From contig NZ_CADCXN010000058.1 in NCBI RefSeq assembly GCF_902806695.1, positions 62,001-126,000 of the forward strand: a DNA stretch of 64,000 nucleotides. The letters are read 5' to 3'. Below, piece after piece: positions 35,238 through 44,619 of this stretch. This DNA comes from Candidatus Methylobacter favarea. Its GTDB lineage: Bacteria; Pseudomonadota; Gammaproteobacteria; Methylococcales; Methylomonadaceae. The notes under the pieces are model-generated. The model was not told the DNA's origin. It searched no databases and saw only the letters and a program-made list of their open reading frames with translations. The translations under genes and the position numbers were made by a program. Within the stretch, counting starts at the first letter, position 1, and every line of letters starts with the position of its first letter.

Positions 35238-35582
35238 TCAGTCATTGACGGCTTTCAGATGCATCCTGGCTTCATCAGCGGCTTTTTTGGCCCTATCGCC
35301 CTGGCCGAGCTTGCCCTGCTCAATGGCGCTGCCCAGACTCTTGATGGCGGCATCCAGATGCTCATCGGCGGTTTGGGCATGGCTTCTGGCCAGATGCTCA
35401 TCGGCGGTTTGGGCATGGCTTCTGGCCAGCTCGGCATGCTTGGCAATACTCGGGCCATCGTCGGCAGCGGCGGCTTCTTTCACATGTTTCATGGCTTCAT
35501 CCAGATGCTCTTCGTCAGCGGCCTGGACGGCAGGGCCTGCGCCTAGCGCCGCGCTTAACAGCAGTAAACTAAGTACTCTCAT
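35238..35582 (-). CDS. SmbP-like small metal-binding periplasmic protein
   Basis: A 114-residue exported protein: signal peptide MRVLSLLLLSAALGAGPAVQA, then a helical His/Glu/Ala-rich body of short repeats (HLDEAMKHVKEAA, SIAKHAELARSHAQTADEHL, HLDAAIKSLGSAIEQG). This resembles SmbP of Nitrosomonas europaea, which binds Cu and other metals through such heptad-like repeats. The 12-residue unit ARSHAQTADEHL occurs twice back to back. AGGAGG seven bases upstream favours ATG 35582 over 35588. It precedes a minus-strand terminator. Confidence 0.8.
   Translation of the reverse strand: MRVLSLLLLSAALGAGPAVQAADEEHLDEAMKHVKEAAAADDGPSIAKHAELARSHAQTADEHLARSHAQTADEHLDAAIKSLGSAIEQGKLGQGDRAKKAADEARMHLKAVND
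35355..35426. repeat. Perfect 36-bp tandem duplication inside the SmbP-like gene
   Basis: The 36-bp unit at 35355-35390 recurs exactly at 35391-35426, adding twelve codons in frame. The lack of any substitution suggests a recent slippage event, which would change the number of histidine pairs. Confidence 0.85.
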
Positions 35583-35619
35583 AGTCATGCCTCCTGAGGT
35601 TGAAGAGGAAAACAGCAGC

Positions 35620-36057
35620 CTAGCGGATCTCGGCTTGCTCGCGGCCCGTTTCGCCTTCGCTCAGACCGCTGCCGTAGAAGGTACTGATCTGTTCCTGCCA
35701 GGCCGGATCGTTCATATCCGGCCAGTGATCCTTGTCAAAGCCCGGGGCTGTTTCCAGGCGCTCTTTGGCGACATTGAGCACAAAGCGCTTGTTAACCGTA
35801 TCCAGGGTCAAGGCCTTCCAGGGCACGGCGAACAGCTTGTCGCCCATGCCTAAAAAGCCGCCGTAGGAGAGCACCGCATAGGCGACCGTGCCGCTGCGCA
35901 CATGCAGCATGATTTCCTTGATATTGCCCAGGTCCTCGTCAAGGTGGTTGGCCACATCATTGCCGATCAGGGTGTCAGCGCCCATCAGTTCAGGGCCGGG
36001 GCCTTCATTGTCGAGGTCTTTGTAAATGCCATAGGTATCTTTGTCGGTATAATTCAT
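35620..36057 (-). CDS. PRC-barrel domain protein
   Basis: A 145-residue cytoplasmic protein with a PRC-barrel core (ADTLIGNDVANHLDEDLGNI to LFAVPWKALTLD), followed by a helical C-terminal tail (FDKDHWPDMNDPAW). PRC-barrel proteins of this kind are small stress-linked proteins of unknown activity. CAGGAGCAACTTCC gives a good ribosome site. The neighbour on one side is the SmbP-like gene (37 bp after its end) and on the other csbD. Confidence 0.88.
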   Translation of the reverse strand: MNYTDKDTYGIYKDLDNEGPGPELMGADTLIGNDVANHLDEDLGNIKEIMLHVRSGTVAYAVLSYGGFLGMGDKLFAVPWKALTLDTVNKRFVLNVAKERLETAPGFDKDHWPDMNDPAWQEQISTFYGSGLSEGETGREQAEIR

Positions 36058-36128
36058 GGAAGTTGCTCCTGTGTAAAAGGTGAGAGCGGGCGGCCAAGGC
36101 TGCTGGTTCTAGCCCGGCCGCCTTGGGA

Positions 36129-36317
36129 TTAAGTGTTCTTGTCAATCTTGCGTTTGACGTCGGCAGCGGCATCGCCGGCTCCGGCGCGGGCCTTGCCGAC
36201 ATTCTTCTGAACCTTGCCTTCCAGTTCTGTAGAGCTGTCATCGGCGGCATCGCCGAGTTCTTCCTTGACCTTGCCCTTGGCTTGTTCAACGCGGCCTTTC
36301 ACTTGTTCTTTGTTCAT
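36129..36317 (-). CDS. CsbD family stress protein
   Basis: A 62-residue hydrophilic, Lys/Glu/Gly-rich protein matching the CsbD family: MNKEQVKGRVEQAKGKVKEE and GKVQKNVGKARAG. CsbD-like proteins are made under stationary-phase and envelope stress; biochemical role unknown. GAGGAATTTAAG precedes the ATG. It begins the minus-strand run csbD/PRC/smbP. Confidence 0.9.
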   Translation of the reverse strand: MNKEQVKGRVEQAKGKVKEELGDAADDSSTELEGKVQKNVGKARAGAGDAAADVKRKIDKNT

Positions 36318-36630
36318 CTTAAATTCCTCGCTTGGCGATTAATAAATGGCAGGGCGAATGCCCATGCCATGAGCTTATCCTAGCCGCTTTCCTGCACAAG
36401 GTCGGTGCGATGACGCACATAGAAGTGAATTCCTGCAGCTACTAAAGAGAGACGCTCTAAACGATATCCTCCGAAAGCAGTTATTCATAGGGTTTAATTT
36501 TCAGCTTTTTCGATAGGGGTAACTTTCAATTTGCTATACTCAAGGAGTAATCGGGTTTAGCATTACAGCTTCATAGAAAATTGAAATGCTGAGCTTTTAG
36601 TTTGATCTTTATCTGTTTTAGGAAATAAAC
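36318..36630. other. Divergent promoter region, csbD and HDOD gene
   Basis: A 313-bp gap between divergent genes. A TATACT at 36535-36540 is a possible -10 for the HDOD gene, but no good -35 hexamer precedes it. No RNA gene, repeat or small gene is recognised. Confidence 0.35.
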
Positions 36631-37914
36631 ATGTCTTTTCTTAATCCTTTTTTTAAAGGCAAGAAAAATGTATCGTCCATATGCAGCCTTGTTCCTGAAA
36701 AGATTTCAGTAGAGCTTTTAAAAGAGCTCATTCCTATCAGAAATTTCAGCAATGAAAAACTTCTGGCTTTTGCCACCAATCACTCATCAGAAGTTTTTCC
36801 GGCGCAAACTACCTTGTTTAAACTGGGCAGTCGGGCTGACTCCGCGCTCTACCTGTTAAGAGGCATTATTACTTTGTCCGATGACAGCGGTACATCGTAT
36901 GAAGTCGATGCCGGAACTGCAAAAGCAAAATTCCCCCTTTCGAGTGGTGCCCTGCACACAACCACCGCGATAGCCAAAACTGATGTAAGCATTTTGCGGG
37001 TTTCGCAAAAAATCATGATTGCCAAGACTGCCCCGTCATCACCTTTATCAGAACTGAATATCCCAGATTACCTGAATGACAATCGTTTGTTACAGACATT
37101 TTCACAGTATTATACAAGTGAAGAACTTGAACTGCCTTCTCTGCCGGACATTGCATTCAAGCTGCGTAAAGCTATGCAGCAGGATATCGGTATTGCCGAT
37201 GCGGTAAAAATTATTCAGCTTGATCCGATAATTTCAGCCAAGCTTATTGAAGTAGCCAATTGTGCTCTCTATATGAGTGCTGTCCCTGCAAAAAGCTGTT
37301 TTACAGCAGTTAGCCGCATCGGTTTAAATGCGGTCCGCAATCTGGTTATTGGTTTAAGTATTAACCATATTTTTAAAAGCAATTCGCCGCTGATAAAAAG
37401 ACAGCTTGATAGAATATGGAAACAAAGTTTATACATTTCCACTCTCAGTTATGTTTTGGCTGCGGTTACCAGGCAGGCTAATCCTGAAGAAGCACTGCTT
37501 GCCGGACTAATTTGCGACATAGGAGCCGTGCCATTTTTGAATTATGCGGCTAACCTTCCGAAAGACTATTATTCTGAATCAGATATCGCTCTCGCCTTGC
37601 ATCATGTTAAAGGCCCGATAGGCTATAAAATTTTGCTGGACTGGGGATTTAGTGAGGAATTCGTTAAAATTCCTATTTTCTCTCAGGACTGGTATCAAAA
37701 TAGCAGCGAAGAGCTTAACTTGACCGACATCGTTGTGCTCTCCCGTTTACACAGCTACATAGGGCAGGCGGACAGGTCTGAATTGCCTGCCATTACCTCT
37801 ATTCCCGCTGCCAGCAAATTGAAGAATTTTTCACTTTCACCCGAACATTCACTGAATTTATTGCACGAAGCCAAACAGCAAATTAATGACGCCTTGAAAG
37901 CCTTTCACAGCTAG
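36631..37914 (+). CDS. Cyclic-nucleotide-binding-like plus HDOD domain protein
   Basis: A 427-residue signalling protein. The first 135 residues resemble a Crp-type nucleotide-binding barrel (FPAQTTLFKLGSRADSALYLLRG, then a regular strand pattern). Residues about 165-370 form an HDOD domain (ELPSLPDIAFKLRKAMQQD, DPIISAKLIEVANCALY, RIGLNAVRNLVIGLSI). HDOD proteins lack the HD metal ligands and act as non-enzymatic partners, often in c-di-GMP, chemosensory or stress signalling. With the c-di-GMP locus 10 kb away a link is possible but unproven. It converges with lptG. Confidence 0.87.
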   Translation: MSFLNPFFKGKKNVSSICSLVPEKISVELLKELIPIRNFSNEKLLAFATNHSSEVFPAQTTLFKLGSRADSALYLLRGIITLSDDSGTSYEVDAGTAKAKFPLSSGALHTTTAIAKTDVSILRVSQKIMIAKTAPSSPLSELNIPDYLNDNRLLQTFSQYYTSEELELPSLPDIAFKLRKAMQQDIGIADAVKIIQLDPIISAKLIEVANCALYMSAVPAKSCFTAVSRIGLNAVRNLVIGLSINHIFKSNSPLIKRQLDRIWKQSLYISTLSYVLAAVTRQANPEEALLAGLICDIGAVPFLNYAANLPKDYYSESDIALALHHVKGPIGYKILLDWGFSEEFVKIPIFSQDWYQNSSEELNLTDIVVLSRLHSYIGQADRSELPAITSIPAASKLKNFSLSPEHSLNLLHEAKQQINDALKAFHS

Positions 37915-37946
37915 TTCATAGGGTAAAAAAGCTCATGCTGCTTTAG

Positions 37947-39014
37947 CTACTGCAGCCGGCTCACGGTAAACAGAGCCAGACCTAAAACTGTCAGGCTCGG
38001 CAATATAGCCATCAGCGCCGGATTCAGTTCATAAATTAATCCGATATGGCCGACAATTTTGTCGATTATGTTAAAGCTCATCCCGATAATAATACCTATC
38101 ATCATCCTGCCGCCAACGCTGACGCCTCGTTTAATGCCGATAACAAACGGCGCGGAAACCAGCAGCATGATAAAAATGATGAGCGGATTGACCAGGCGTC
38201 CCCAAAAAGCCAGCTCAAACACGTGGGACTTCTGATGATTTTCCTTTAAAAAATCAATATAGTTCGCCAGGTCGACTATCGATAGGTCATCAGGACTTAC
38301 TACAACAATTTTCAGCAGATCCGGGGCAATAGAGGATTTCCAAATCTGCTGATCCTGATATGCGGCGGCCATTTGCCCGCTTGAAATTTCTGATTGGCTG
38401 ATATGCATTAATTTCCATTGTTGCTTCCCCAGATAGACAGCCTGCTCTGCATGTCTGGCCAGACGCAGATGATGATCGTCATCTAGTTCATAAATGCTGA
38501 TATCGGCCAAGTTCCCGCCGTCCTTTATCTGCCTGACATTAATGAATTTTTTGCCTTCGCGCAGCCATAATCCGTAGCGGGTTCCCGCAACCACCTGTTC
38601 ATTTTGGGCAGTGACTTTAATAACCTGCGCCTTTCGTTCAGCCAAGGGCGCGATAAATTCGCCAATACAGAGGGAAACAAGGGCCAAAATGGCACCTGCC
38701 AGCAGCACCGCTTTAATAATACCGAAAATCGATAAACCGGCCGCACGCATGGCAATCAGTTCACGATGATTACCCATGGCGCCCAATATGAACAGGCTGC
38801 CCAGCAATGCCGAGGAAGGCACTAGCTCATAAAGAACGCGCGGCGAAGTCAAGGCCAGGTAATAAAAAATTTCTCTCAAACCATAATGCCCCTTGCCCAG
38901 CTCTTTTAATTCATCAGTAAAAGTAAATAAATTAAATAATGTCAATAATAATAAAAGCGCAATAAATGACCCTTTTAAAACTTCTTTGACGATATAGCCT
39001 GTTAAAACATTCAT
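37947..39014 (-). CDS. lptG: LPS export permease LptG
   Basis: One of two membrane subunits of the LptB2FG transporter that pulls lipopolysaccharide out of the inner membrane. The 355-residue protein has the YjgP/YjgQ fold: three hydrophobic segments near the start (VLTGYIVKEVLKGSF), a periplasmic jellyroll, and three at the end. The ATG at 39014 (MNVLTGYI) overlaps the lptF stop by 4 bp (ATGA) and matches the family start; the upstream codons belong to an overlapping frame inside lptF. lptB is elsewhere. Confidence 0.92.
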   Translation of the reverse strand: MNVLTGYIVKEVLKGSFIALLLLLTLFNLFTFTDELKELGKGHYGLREIFYYLALTSPRVLYELVPSSALLGSLFILGAMGNHRELIAMRAAGLSIFGIIKAVLLAGAILALVSLCIGEFIAPLAERKAQVIKVTAQNEQVVAGTRYGLWLREGKKFINVRQIKDGGNLADISIYELDDDHHLRLARHAEQAVYLGKQQWKLMHISQSEISSGQMAAAYQDQQIWKSSIAPDLLKIVVVSPDDLSIVDLANYIDFLKENHQKSHVFELAFWGRLVNPLIIFIMLLVSAPFVIGIKRGVSVGGRMMIGIIIGMSFNIIDKIVGHIGLIYELNPALMAILPSLTVLGLALFTVSRLQ

Positions 39015-40156
39015 AATGCAGCCTTTTCCCTGAGCTTCGAAATAATCCATGTCCACCCATACAATCTTGCCAGCAGAAATCCCCCGGCCAATAGCAACAG
39101 CAAATTGACTCCTATGGCCCCAAGCCATGCCGGAACTGTTTCATTCATGACCCAGCTTTCACTCACACGAGAAAGATTTCCGTAGCTGAAATAAATTAAA
39201 AAACCGGTCAGCATATTTCCATAAACTCCGCCGCGCGGCGAAATCTGGGCTAAAGGTACGGCAATGAAACTTAACAATATCATTCCAAGGGGCGTTGAAA
39301 AGCGGCGCTGCAATTCAGCAATATCCCGCATGGAGTCGGACATCCATAACCTGTCCGCAGGAACCGCGGCGCGATCAAAATCGATAGCGCCAGTTTTTTC
39401 CTCGATTCTCACGCCATACTCCGCAAATTTTTCAATGATATAATTTAAATTTCCCGGCAGACCCTGTATGCGTTCTCCATGGTCGAGAATTATATAACGT
39501 CCGTCAGTCAACTCCTGCACTATGCCTGATTCGGCCGTAATAAGCGCCAGGCCGCCGGTTTGCCTGCTTTGTACAAAAACCTTGTGCATTTTTTTATCGG
39601 CAGTTATGGTCTCCACATACACAACAACATCGCCCTGGCTATAATATTCGCTGAATTTTCCGGCACCGATGCCCCTGAGGTTGGTAGATTGAGTATCCTC
39701 ATGCATGAGTTGCTCAATCCTGGCTTCGGCCCAGGGCGCAATATACATGGACAGACCAATTGCCAGCACACTCAAGGGAAAAACCAGCAAAAATAAGGCC
39801 CGGTAAATTGTCCCTGAACCGCCCCCCGCTGAAGAAATGGCGGCCATTTCCTGATCTCTGTACATTCTGCCCAGTACCATCAATACCGTCATAAACAGTG
39901 ACGCCGGCAAAAAAGAGACGCTCGCAACAACAATTTTCAACGCCAGAATAGTCAGCAATGCTTCATTCGATACCAGCCCTTCCAGGGCCTTATCCAGAAT
40001 CCTGATAAACTGCCGGCTAACGATAATCACCACTATCACCGTCAACACCGCCAACAGCGTTCTCATCACATCCTGCATAATCATTTTATCCAGGACGGTA
40101 AGCAGCGGACGCCGTCCGATGTTGTAGCCTTTTGGCCAATTTGCTTCCAAGCTCAT
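39011..40156 (-). CDS. lptF: LPS export permease LptF
   Basis: A 381-residue YjgP/YjgQ-family membrane protein, partner of LptG in LPS extraction. Family features: DKMIMQDVMRTLLAVLTV, an early SRQFIRIL segment, RMYRDQEMAAISSAGG, and the C-terminal LGMILLSFIAVPLAQISPR. It is upstream of lptG with a 4-bp overlap and divergent from pepA, the common gammaproteobacterial arrangement. Confidence 0.94.
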   Translation of the reverse strand: MSLEANWPKGYNIGRRPLLTVLDKMIMQDVMRTLLAVLTVIVVIIVSRQFIRILDKALEGLVSNEALLTILALKIVVASVSFLPASLFMTVLMVLGRMYRDQEMAAISSAGGGSGTIYRALFLLVFPLSVLAIGLSMYIAPWAEARIEQLMHEDTQSTNLRGIGAGKFSEYYSQGDVVVYVETITADKKMHKVFVQSRQTGGLALITAESGIVQELTDGRYIILDHGERIQGLPGNLNYIIEKFAEYGVRIEEKTGAIDFDRAAVPADRLWMSDSMRDIAELQRRFSTPLGMILLSFIAVPLAQISPRGGVYGNMLTGFLIYFSYGNLSRVSESWVMNETVPAWLGAIGVNLLLLLAGGFLLARLYGWTWIISKLREKAAL

Positions 40157-40269
40157 CTCCTCAATTAAAATTAATATTTGTGTTGTATAATTAAATTCAA
40201 ACAGTTTATCCGAAAGCTTGATTTATAACTCCGGTAACTATTCCACTCAGCAAACAAGCAATAAAAATT

Positions 40270-41757
40270 ATGGACTATTCTATAGAAAGCACCTCATTAG
40301 AAAAACTGCAATGCGATTGTATTATTGTCGGCATTTATGAAGATCAGCAGCTTTGCCCATCCGCAACAGCTCTCGACAACCTGACGCAAGGAATGATCAG
40401 CAAAATTGTCGGCCGCGGCGATAGCAGCGGAAAAAATGGCGAAACGGTATTAATAAACATCATCCCTGACAGCCGTATCGAGAGTATTTTGCTGGTCGGC
40501 CTTGGTAAAAAAGAACCTTTATCCGGTAAAAACTACAGAAAAGCTCTATTCGCTGCAATTAACAGCCTTAAAAAGCCGCAAATAAAATCCATCGCCTGCA
40601 CTTTAGCCGAGTGTGAAGTCACAACGGGCGGCTGGCAGTGGAAAACCCGGCAGATCATTGAAGTTTTTAATGATGGCATTTATCAATTTACCGCACAAAA
40701 ATCAGATAAAACCACGGAAAGCAAGCTTCAGAAAATAGCTGTTCTAGCTCCGGAAAGTGAAACTGCTTCAGCTCAAACAGGCCTTTTGCAGGGACAAGCA
40801 ATTGCCGAAGGTATAAATTTGACCAAACTTCTGGGCGATTTACCCGGCAATATCTGCACCCCCGCCTATCTTGCCGGGCAAGCTATCGAACTGGGCAAAA
40901 AGCACGAAAAATTAACTGTTAAGGTTCTCGAAGAATCCGATATGGCCGAATTAGGCATGGGGGCGCTTCTTTCAGTCTCGCGGGGCAGCCGCCAGCCGGC
41001 CAAATTAATCACCCTTGCTTATCAAGGCGGCGAAAAAAACGCCAGGCCCATTGTGCTGATCGGCAAAGGCCTGACCTTTGACGCCGGCGGTATTTCATTA
41101 AAGCCCAGCCTGGGCATGGATGAAATGAAATATGACATGTGCGGCGGAGCCGCCGTATTGGGAACCTTGCTGGCCGCGGCTCAAATGCAGCTGCCCCTGA
41201 ATATCGTCGGTCTGATTCCCTCTTCCGAAAACATGCCCGACGGTAATGCCAATAAACCCGGCGATATTATTACCAGCATGTCCGGCAAAACTATCGAGGT
41301 GTTGAATACCGATGCCGAAGGCCGATTAATTCTTTGCGACACCTTAACCTATGCAGAGAGATATAACCCGGAAGTGGTTATTGATCTTGCCACTCTTACC
41401 GGCGCTTGCCTGGTGGCTCTGGGGCGCGTCGCCAGCGGCTTGCTTGGCAATGATGACGGTTTGTGCAATGATCTGCTTGGGGCCAGTGAAGCGGCCAATG
41501 ACAGCCTCTGGCGCTTACCCTTGTGGGAAGAATATCAGGAACTGCTCAAATCCAATTTTGCAGACCTGGCCAATATCGGCGGCAAGGATGCCGGAACCAT
41601 AACCGCCGCCTGTTTTCTGTCGAGTTTTGCCGAGAACTACCGCTGGGCCCATCTGGATATTGCCGGTACTGCCTGGCGCACCGGCCAGACCAAAGGCGCC
41701 ACTGGTCGCCCTGTTTCCCTGTTAAGTCAATATCTGATTAACCGGGCGAATGCCTGA
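40270..41757 (+). CDS. pepA: Leucyl aminopeptidase PepA
   Basis: A 495-residue M17 aminopeptidase that removes N-terminal residues from peptides with two metal ions. Metal and catalytic motifs: [29 protein letters not shown] and the signature NTDAEGRL. In E. coli PepA also binds DNA in carAB control and Xer recombination. It is divergent from lptF and overlaps holC by 8 bp. Confidence 0.95.
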   Translation: MDYSIESTSLEKLQCDCIIVGIYEDQQLCPSATALDNLTQGMISKIVGRGDSSGKNGETVLINIIPDSRIESILLVGLGKKEPLSGKNYRKALFAAINSLKKPQIKSIACTLAECEVTTGGWQWKTRQIIEVFNDGIYQFTAQKSDKTTESKLQKIAVLAPESETASAQTGLLQGQAIAEGINLTKLLGDLPGNICTPAYLAGQAIELGKKHEKLTVKVLEESDMAELGMGALLSVSRGSRQPAKLITLAYQGGEKNARPIVLIGKGLTFDAGGISLKPSLGMDEMKYDMCGGAAVLGTLLAAAQMQLPLNIVGLIPSSENMPDGNANKPGDIITSMSGKTIEVLNTDAEGRLILCDTLTYAERYNPEVVIDLATLTGACLVALGRVASGLLGNDDGLCNDLLGASEAANDSLWRLPLWEEYQELLKSNFADLANIGGKDAGTITAACFLSSFAENYRWAHLDIAGTAWRTGQTKGATGRPVSLLSQYLINRANA

Positions 41758-42184
41758 AGTCACCTTTTATATACTACAGTCACAATCAAGAAACGATCGC
41801 TATCTATTTGCCTGCAAACTTATTGAAAAGGCCTACCGCAGCGGTCATTTCTGTTATGTACTGACCGATTCCGACGAGCAAAGCCAAATCATTGACGACC
41901 TGCTCTGGACTTTCAGGGCAGGCAGTTTTATTCCGCATCAGCGCTATAGCGGCGAACCACCCGCCGTTGAAAATGTTGTTTTAATAGGCTGCCTGGCTGC
42001 CCCGCCAAACTGGCAAAAAACCCTGATTAACCTGTCTTCCGAATATCCGCAGAATTTCAAGCTGGCCGAACGCATCCTTGAAATACTCGCCGACTGCGAC
42101 GATACCAAAGAAGCAGGCAGAAACCGCTACCGTCGCTATCAGCAGGCTGGAGCAAACTTGACTACTCACCAAATAAAGAAATAA
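41750..42184 (+). CDS. holC: DNA polymerase III chi subunit HolC
   Basis: A 144-residue protein with the family start [28 protein letters not shown] and [11 protein letters not shown]. Chi joins the clamp loader to single-strand binding protein. It starts 8 bp before the pepA stop, the usual pepA-holC pairing. valS, often the next gene, is not here. Confidence 0.93.
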   Translation: MPEVTFYILQSQSRNDRYLFACKLIEKAYRSGHFCYVLTDSDEQSQIIDDLLWTFRAGSFIPHQRYSGEPPAVENVVLIGCLAAPPNWQKTLINLSSEYPQNFKLAERILEILADCDDTKEAGRNRYRRYQQAGANLTTHQIKK

Positions 42185-42387
42185 ATTAAAGGCAGAAAAA
42201 GATCGGCTCCTAGCGTTATTATCGGGATTTTTCGATGTTTCGATAGCAGCCAGAACCGGGAAAAGTTTTATATTGAAAAATAACCTGACAATTTTTTGGC
42301 AATTCGTAAAAGCCAACCAGGCCGGAAAATAAAAGTCAGCTAATGCCTTTAATAATTTTCAGGATTAAAATCAATTAAGGAGGTCTT

Positions 42388-42927
42388 ATGTCCGTAAGAA
42401 CTTTTAACACTATACAGCCCAAAATCGGCCGCTCGGTATATATCGATGACAGCGCCGTGGTCATTGGCAATGTGACTATCGAAGATGACGTATCCATATG
42501 GCCTACCGTTGTAATCAGAGGAGATGTGGAAAGCGTTAAAATTGGCGAAGGCACCAATGTTCAGGATGGTTCCATATTGCATGTGACACATTATGGCGAC
42601 TTTACGGACAAAGGCTACCCTTTAAGCATAGGAAAAGGTGTGACTATTGGCCACAGAGCCGTAGTCCATGCCTGCACAATAGGCGATTATTGTCTGGTTG
42701 GAATGGGCGCGATTATTATGGATGACGCTGTTCTTGAAGATCATGTCATGCTGGGGGCGGGTGCGCTGGTGGCGCCGGGGAAAAAGCTGAATAGCGGCTA
42801 TCTTTATATCGGCTCGCCAGCCCGGCAGGCCAGACCTTTAACAGAGTCTGAAAAAAAATTTCTGGAATATTCCTATCAGCATTATATTATTTTGAAAAAT
42901 GAATATCTAAAGCAGGAGAATAAATAA
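42388..42927 (+). CDS. Gamma-carbonic-anhydrase family protein (YrdA-like)
   Basis: A 179-residue left-handed beta-helix protein built of hexapeptide repeats (VVIGNVTIEDDVSIWPTVVIRGD). The three Zn-ligand histidines are placed as usual: LHVTHYG and IGHRAVVHAC. YrdA-like proteins have the gamma-CA fold, though hydratase activity is often not shown. TAAGGAGG gives a strong ribosome site. It converges with aroE. Confidence 0.92.
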   Translation: MSVRTFNTIQPKIGRSVYIDDSAVVIGNVTIEDDVSIWPTVVIRGDVESVKIGEGTNVQDGSILHVTHYGDFTDKGYPLSIGKGVTIGHRAVVHACTIGDYCLVGMGAIIMDDAVLEDHVMLGAGALVAPGKKLNSGYLYIGSPARQARPLTESEKKFLEYSYQHYIILKNEYLKQENK

Positions 42928-42942
42928 GACCGGCTTTTGCTT

Positions 42943-43785
42943 TCAGGGTTGATTTTCACCTCTCTGGAAATTAAGCAGTTCAATAACCGGCCGGGTCTCA
43001 GGATGAACGCCTCGCCAGATATAAAAAGCTTCCGCCGCCTGCTCCACCAGCATGCCAAGTCCATCCAGGCTTTTAAACGCATGATTTTCACGTCCCCAGC
43101 GCACAAAGGCAGTCGGTGCATCGCCATAGGCGAGATCGTAACAGACGCCATTTTCAGCCAGCAAGCCTGCTTCCAAGGGCGGCAGTCGGCCGCTTAAACT
43201 GGCGGAGGTTGCGTTTAAAATCAAATCAAATTGCGAATGGTTTAAGGCATTAAATCCACAGCCTGCGATAGCACCACGGTCTTGAAATTCGCCGGCCAGA
43301 TCGATAGCTTTGGAAACGGTGCGGTTGGCGATCACTATGGATCGTGGGGACTGTTCAAGCAACGGCGCTATAATTCCCCGGCTGGCCCCGCCGGCCCCCA
43401 GAATCAAAATCCGGGCTCCTGTTAACATTAGGGCATGATTGATGAGTAAATCTCTTACCAGGCCGCAGCCGTCAGTATTATCGCCCAGAACCGAGCCATC
43501 CGCCTGAACAGAGAGCGTATTGACTGCCTTACCGAGTCGGGCCCGCTCCGTTTTACAGTCAGCAAAAGCCCAGGCGAGCTCCTTCAGGGGCACGGTACAA
43601 TTTAAACCCTTGCCGCCTTCTGCAAAAAATGTTTCGGCAGCGCTGGAAAATAATTCAGCAGAAACCTCATGCGCCTCATAGTCCAGAGACTGGCCGGTCT
43701 GTTGGGCAAAAATTTGATGGATTAGAGGTGACTTGCTGTGAGCGATGGGTTGGCCAAAAACAGCATAACGATCTTTTAAATTCAT
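42943..43785 (-). CDS. aroE: Shikimate dehydrogenase AroE
   Basis: Reduces 3-dehydroshikimate to shikimate with NADPH. The 280-residue protein has substrate-site motifs SKSPLIHQ, NCTVPLKE (catalytic Lys) and NTDGCGLV (catalytic Asp), and the nucleotide motif GAGGASRGI with NRT. ATG 43785 (MNLKDRYAVFGQPIAHS) matches the family start and shares one base with the stop of the upstream membrane-protein gene. aroB and aroK lie 5-7 kb away in the pilQ operon region. Confidence 0.94.
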   Translation of the reverse strand: MNLKDRYAVFGQPIAHSKSPLIHQIFAQQTGQSLDYEAHEVSAELFSSAAETFFAEGGKGLNCTVPLKELAWAFADCKTERARLGKAVNTLSVQADGSVLGDNTDGCGLVRDLLINHALMLTGARILILGAGGASRGIIAPLLEQSPRSIVIANRTVSKAIDLAGEFQDRGAIAGCGFNALNHSQFDLILNATSASLSGRLPPLEAGLLAENGVCYDLAYGDAPTAFVRWGRENHAFKSLDGLGMLVEQAAEAFYIWRGVHPETRPVIELLNFQRGENQP

Positions 43786-44315
43786 TAGTATGCTTTTTTT
43801 GCCTGCCAGACTTCCCATACAATTGTTGCCAGCACAATAAGAAGGGCAATAAGCAGCTCTATCCAGAGAAAATGTTCGGTATAGACGGCTATGACGGCAG
43901 AAACTCCAAGAAAAATTCCAACCAGACTAAAACGCCATCCTACCCGCAAGCCATCAAGGATGGTGGATAATGATAAAATCAGCAAAATGACAAGGCCAAT
44001 ATCATCAGTTTGAATGCGGCCTGATTTTTGTATTAAAAATGCGCCGCCGACTATCATTAAGGAGGTAAACCAGTGTATCGATTGCTCACGTAATATTTTC
44101 TTAAAATCAACCGAACGATGTTTGGATTGCCGCCAGCCAATAATTATTGCAGACAACGCAAACACGAACATCATAATAATCCAGTATCCATAACCGTCAG
44201 AGGGAGAAAAATCGGTAATTCCAATCCCAACCAGCGACAGAATAAGCAGCAAAATCAAAAGCGCTTCTTCAATGTGAAATCTTTTTTTAGGGATAATTAT
44301 GGCGTCTTCTGACAT
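43785..44315 (-). CDS. Hypothetical membrane protein
   Basis: A 176-residue protein with five or six hydrophobic segments separated by short polar loops, and a cytoplasmic Lys/Arg-rich head (IIPKKRFHIEE). No motif recognised. Its stop codon overlaps the aroE start by one base, so the two are likely co-transcribed and translationally linked. Good composition and a solid upstream site (AAGGAGCTTGTC before the ATG) support that it is real. Confidence 0.72.
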   Translation of the reverse strand: MSEDAIIIPKKRFHIEEALLILLLILSLVGIGITDFSPSDGYGYWIIMMFVFALSAIIIGWRQSKHRSVDFKKILREQSIHWFTSLMIVGGAFLIQKSGRIQTDDIGLVILLILSLSTILDGLRVGWRFSLVGIFLGVSAVIAVYTEHFLWIELLIALLIVLATIVWEVWQAKKAY

Positions 44316-44619
44316 GCGACAAGCTCCTTTCCGGGCAGGGTTAAAGGATAGATTATTAAAAATACCAGGTTAAGCGTCAAGACAACAATTATATTAACTT
44401 TCGCTGAATACCCTAGTCTTGTTTTTAATGAAATATTTTACCTCAACAATGATTCCTGACAGATATTCCGGCATTCCCACATCCCGGCCTGAATAAATCA
44501 GGACAAGTATTCTTTGATAAGATTCTATTTTAATTTTAATTCAGCATAAACTGCTGTATAAACTCTGGAATTTACTAATTTAAAGCAGTTTCGCCAATGG
44601 CTTTAAGGAAAAAATTTAA
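44316..44619. other. AT-rich divergent gap
   Basis: About 300 bp between two divergent membrane-protein genes. Very AT-rich. No gene, hairpin or repeat recognised; promoters for both sides presumably lie here. Confidence 0.35.

Noticed and set aside
39560-39796. Plus-strand frame opposite lptF
   Set aside because: Antisense shadow without a ribosome site.
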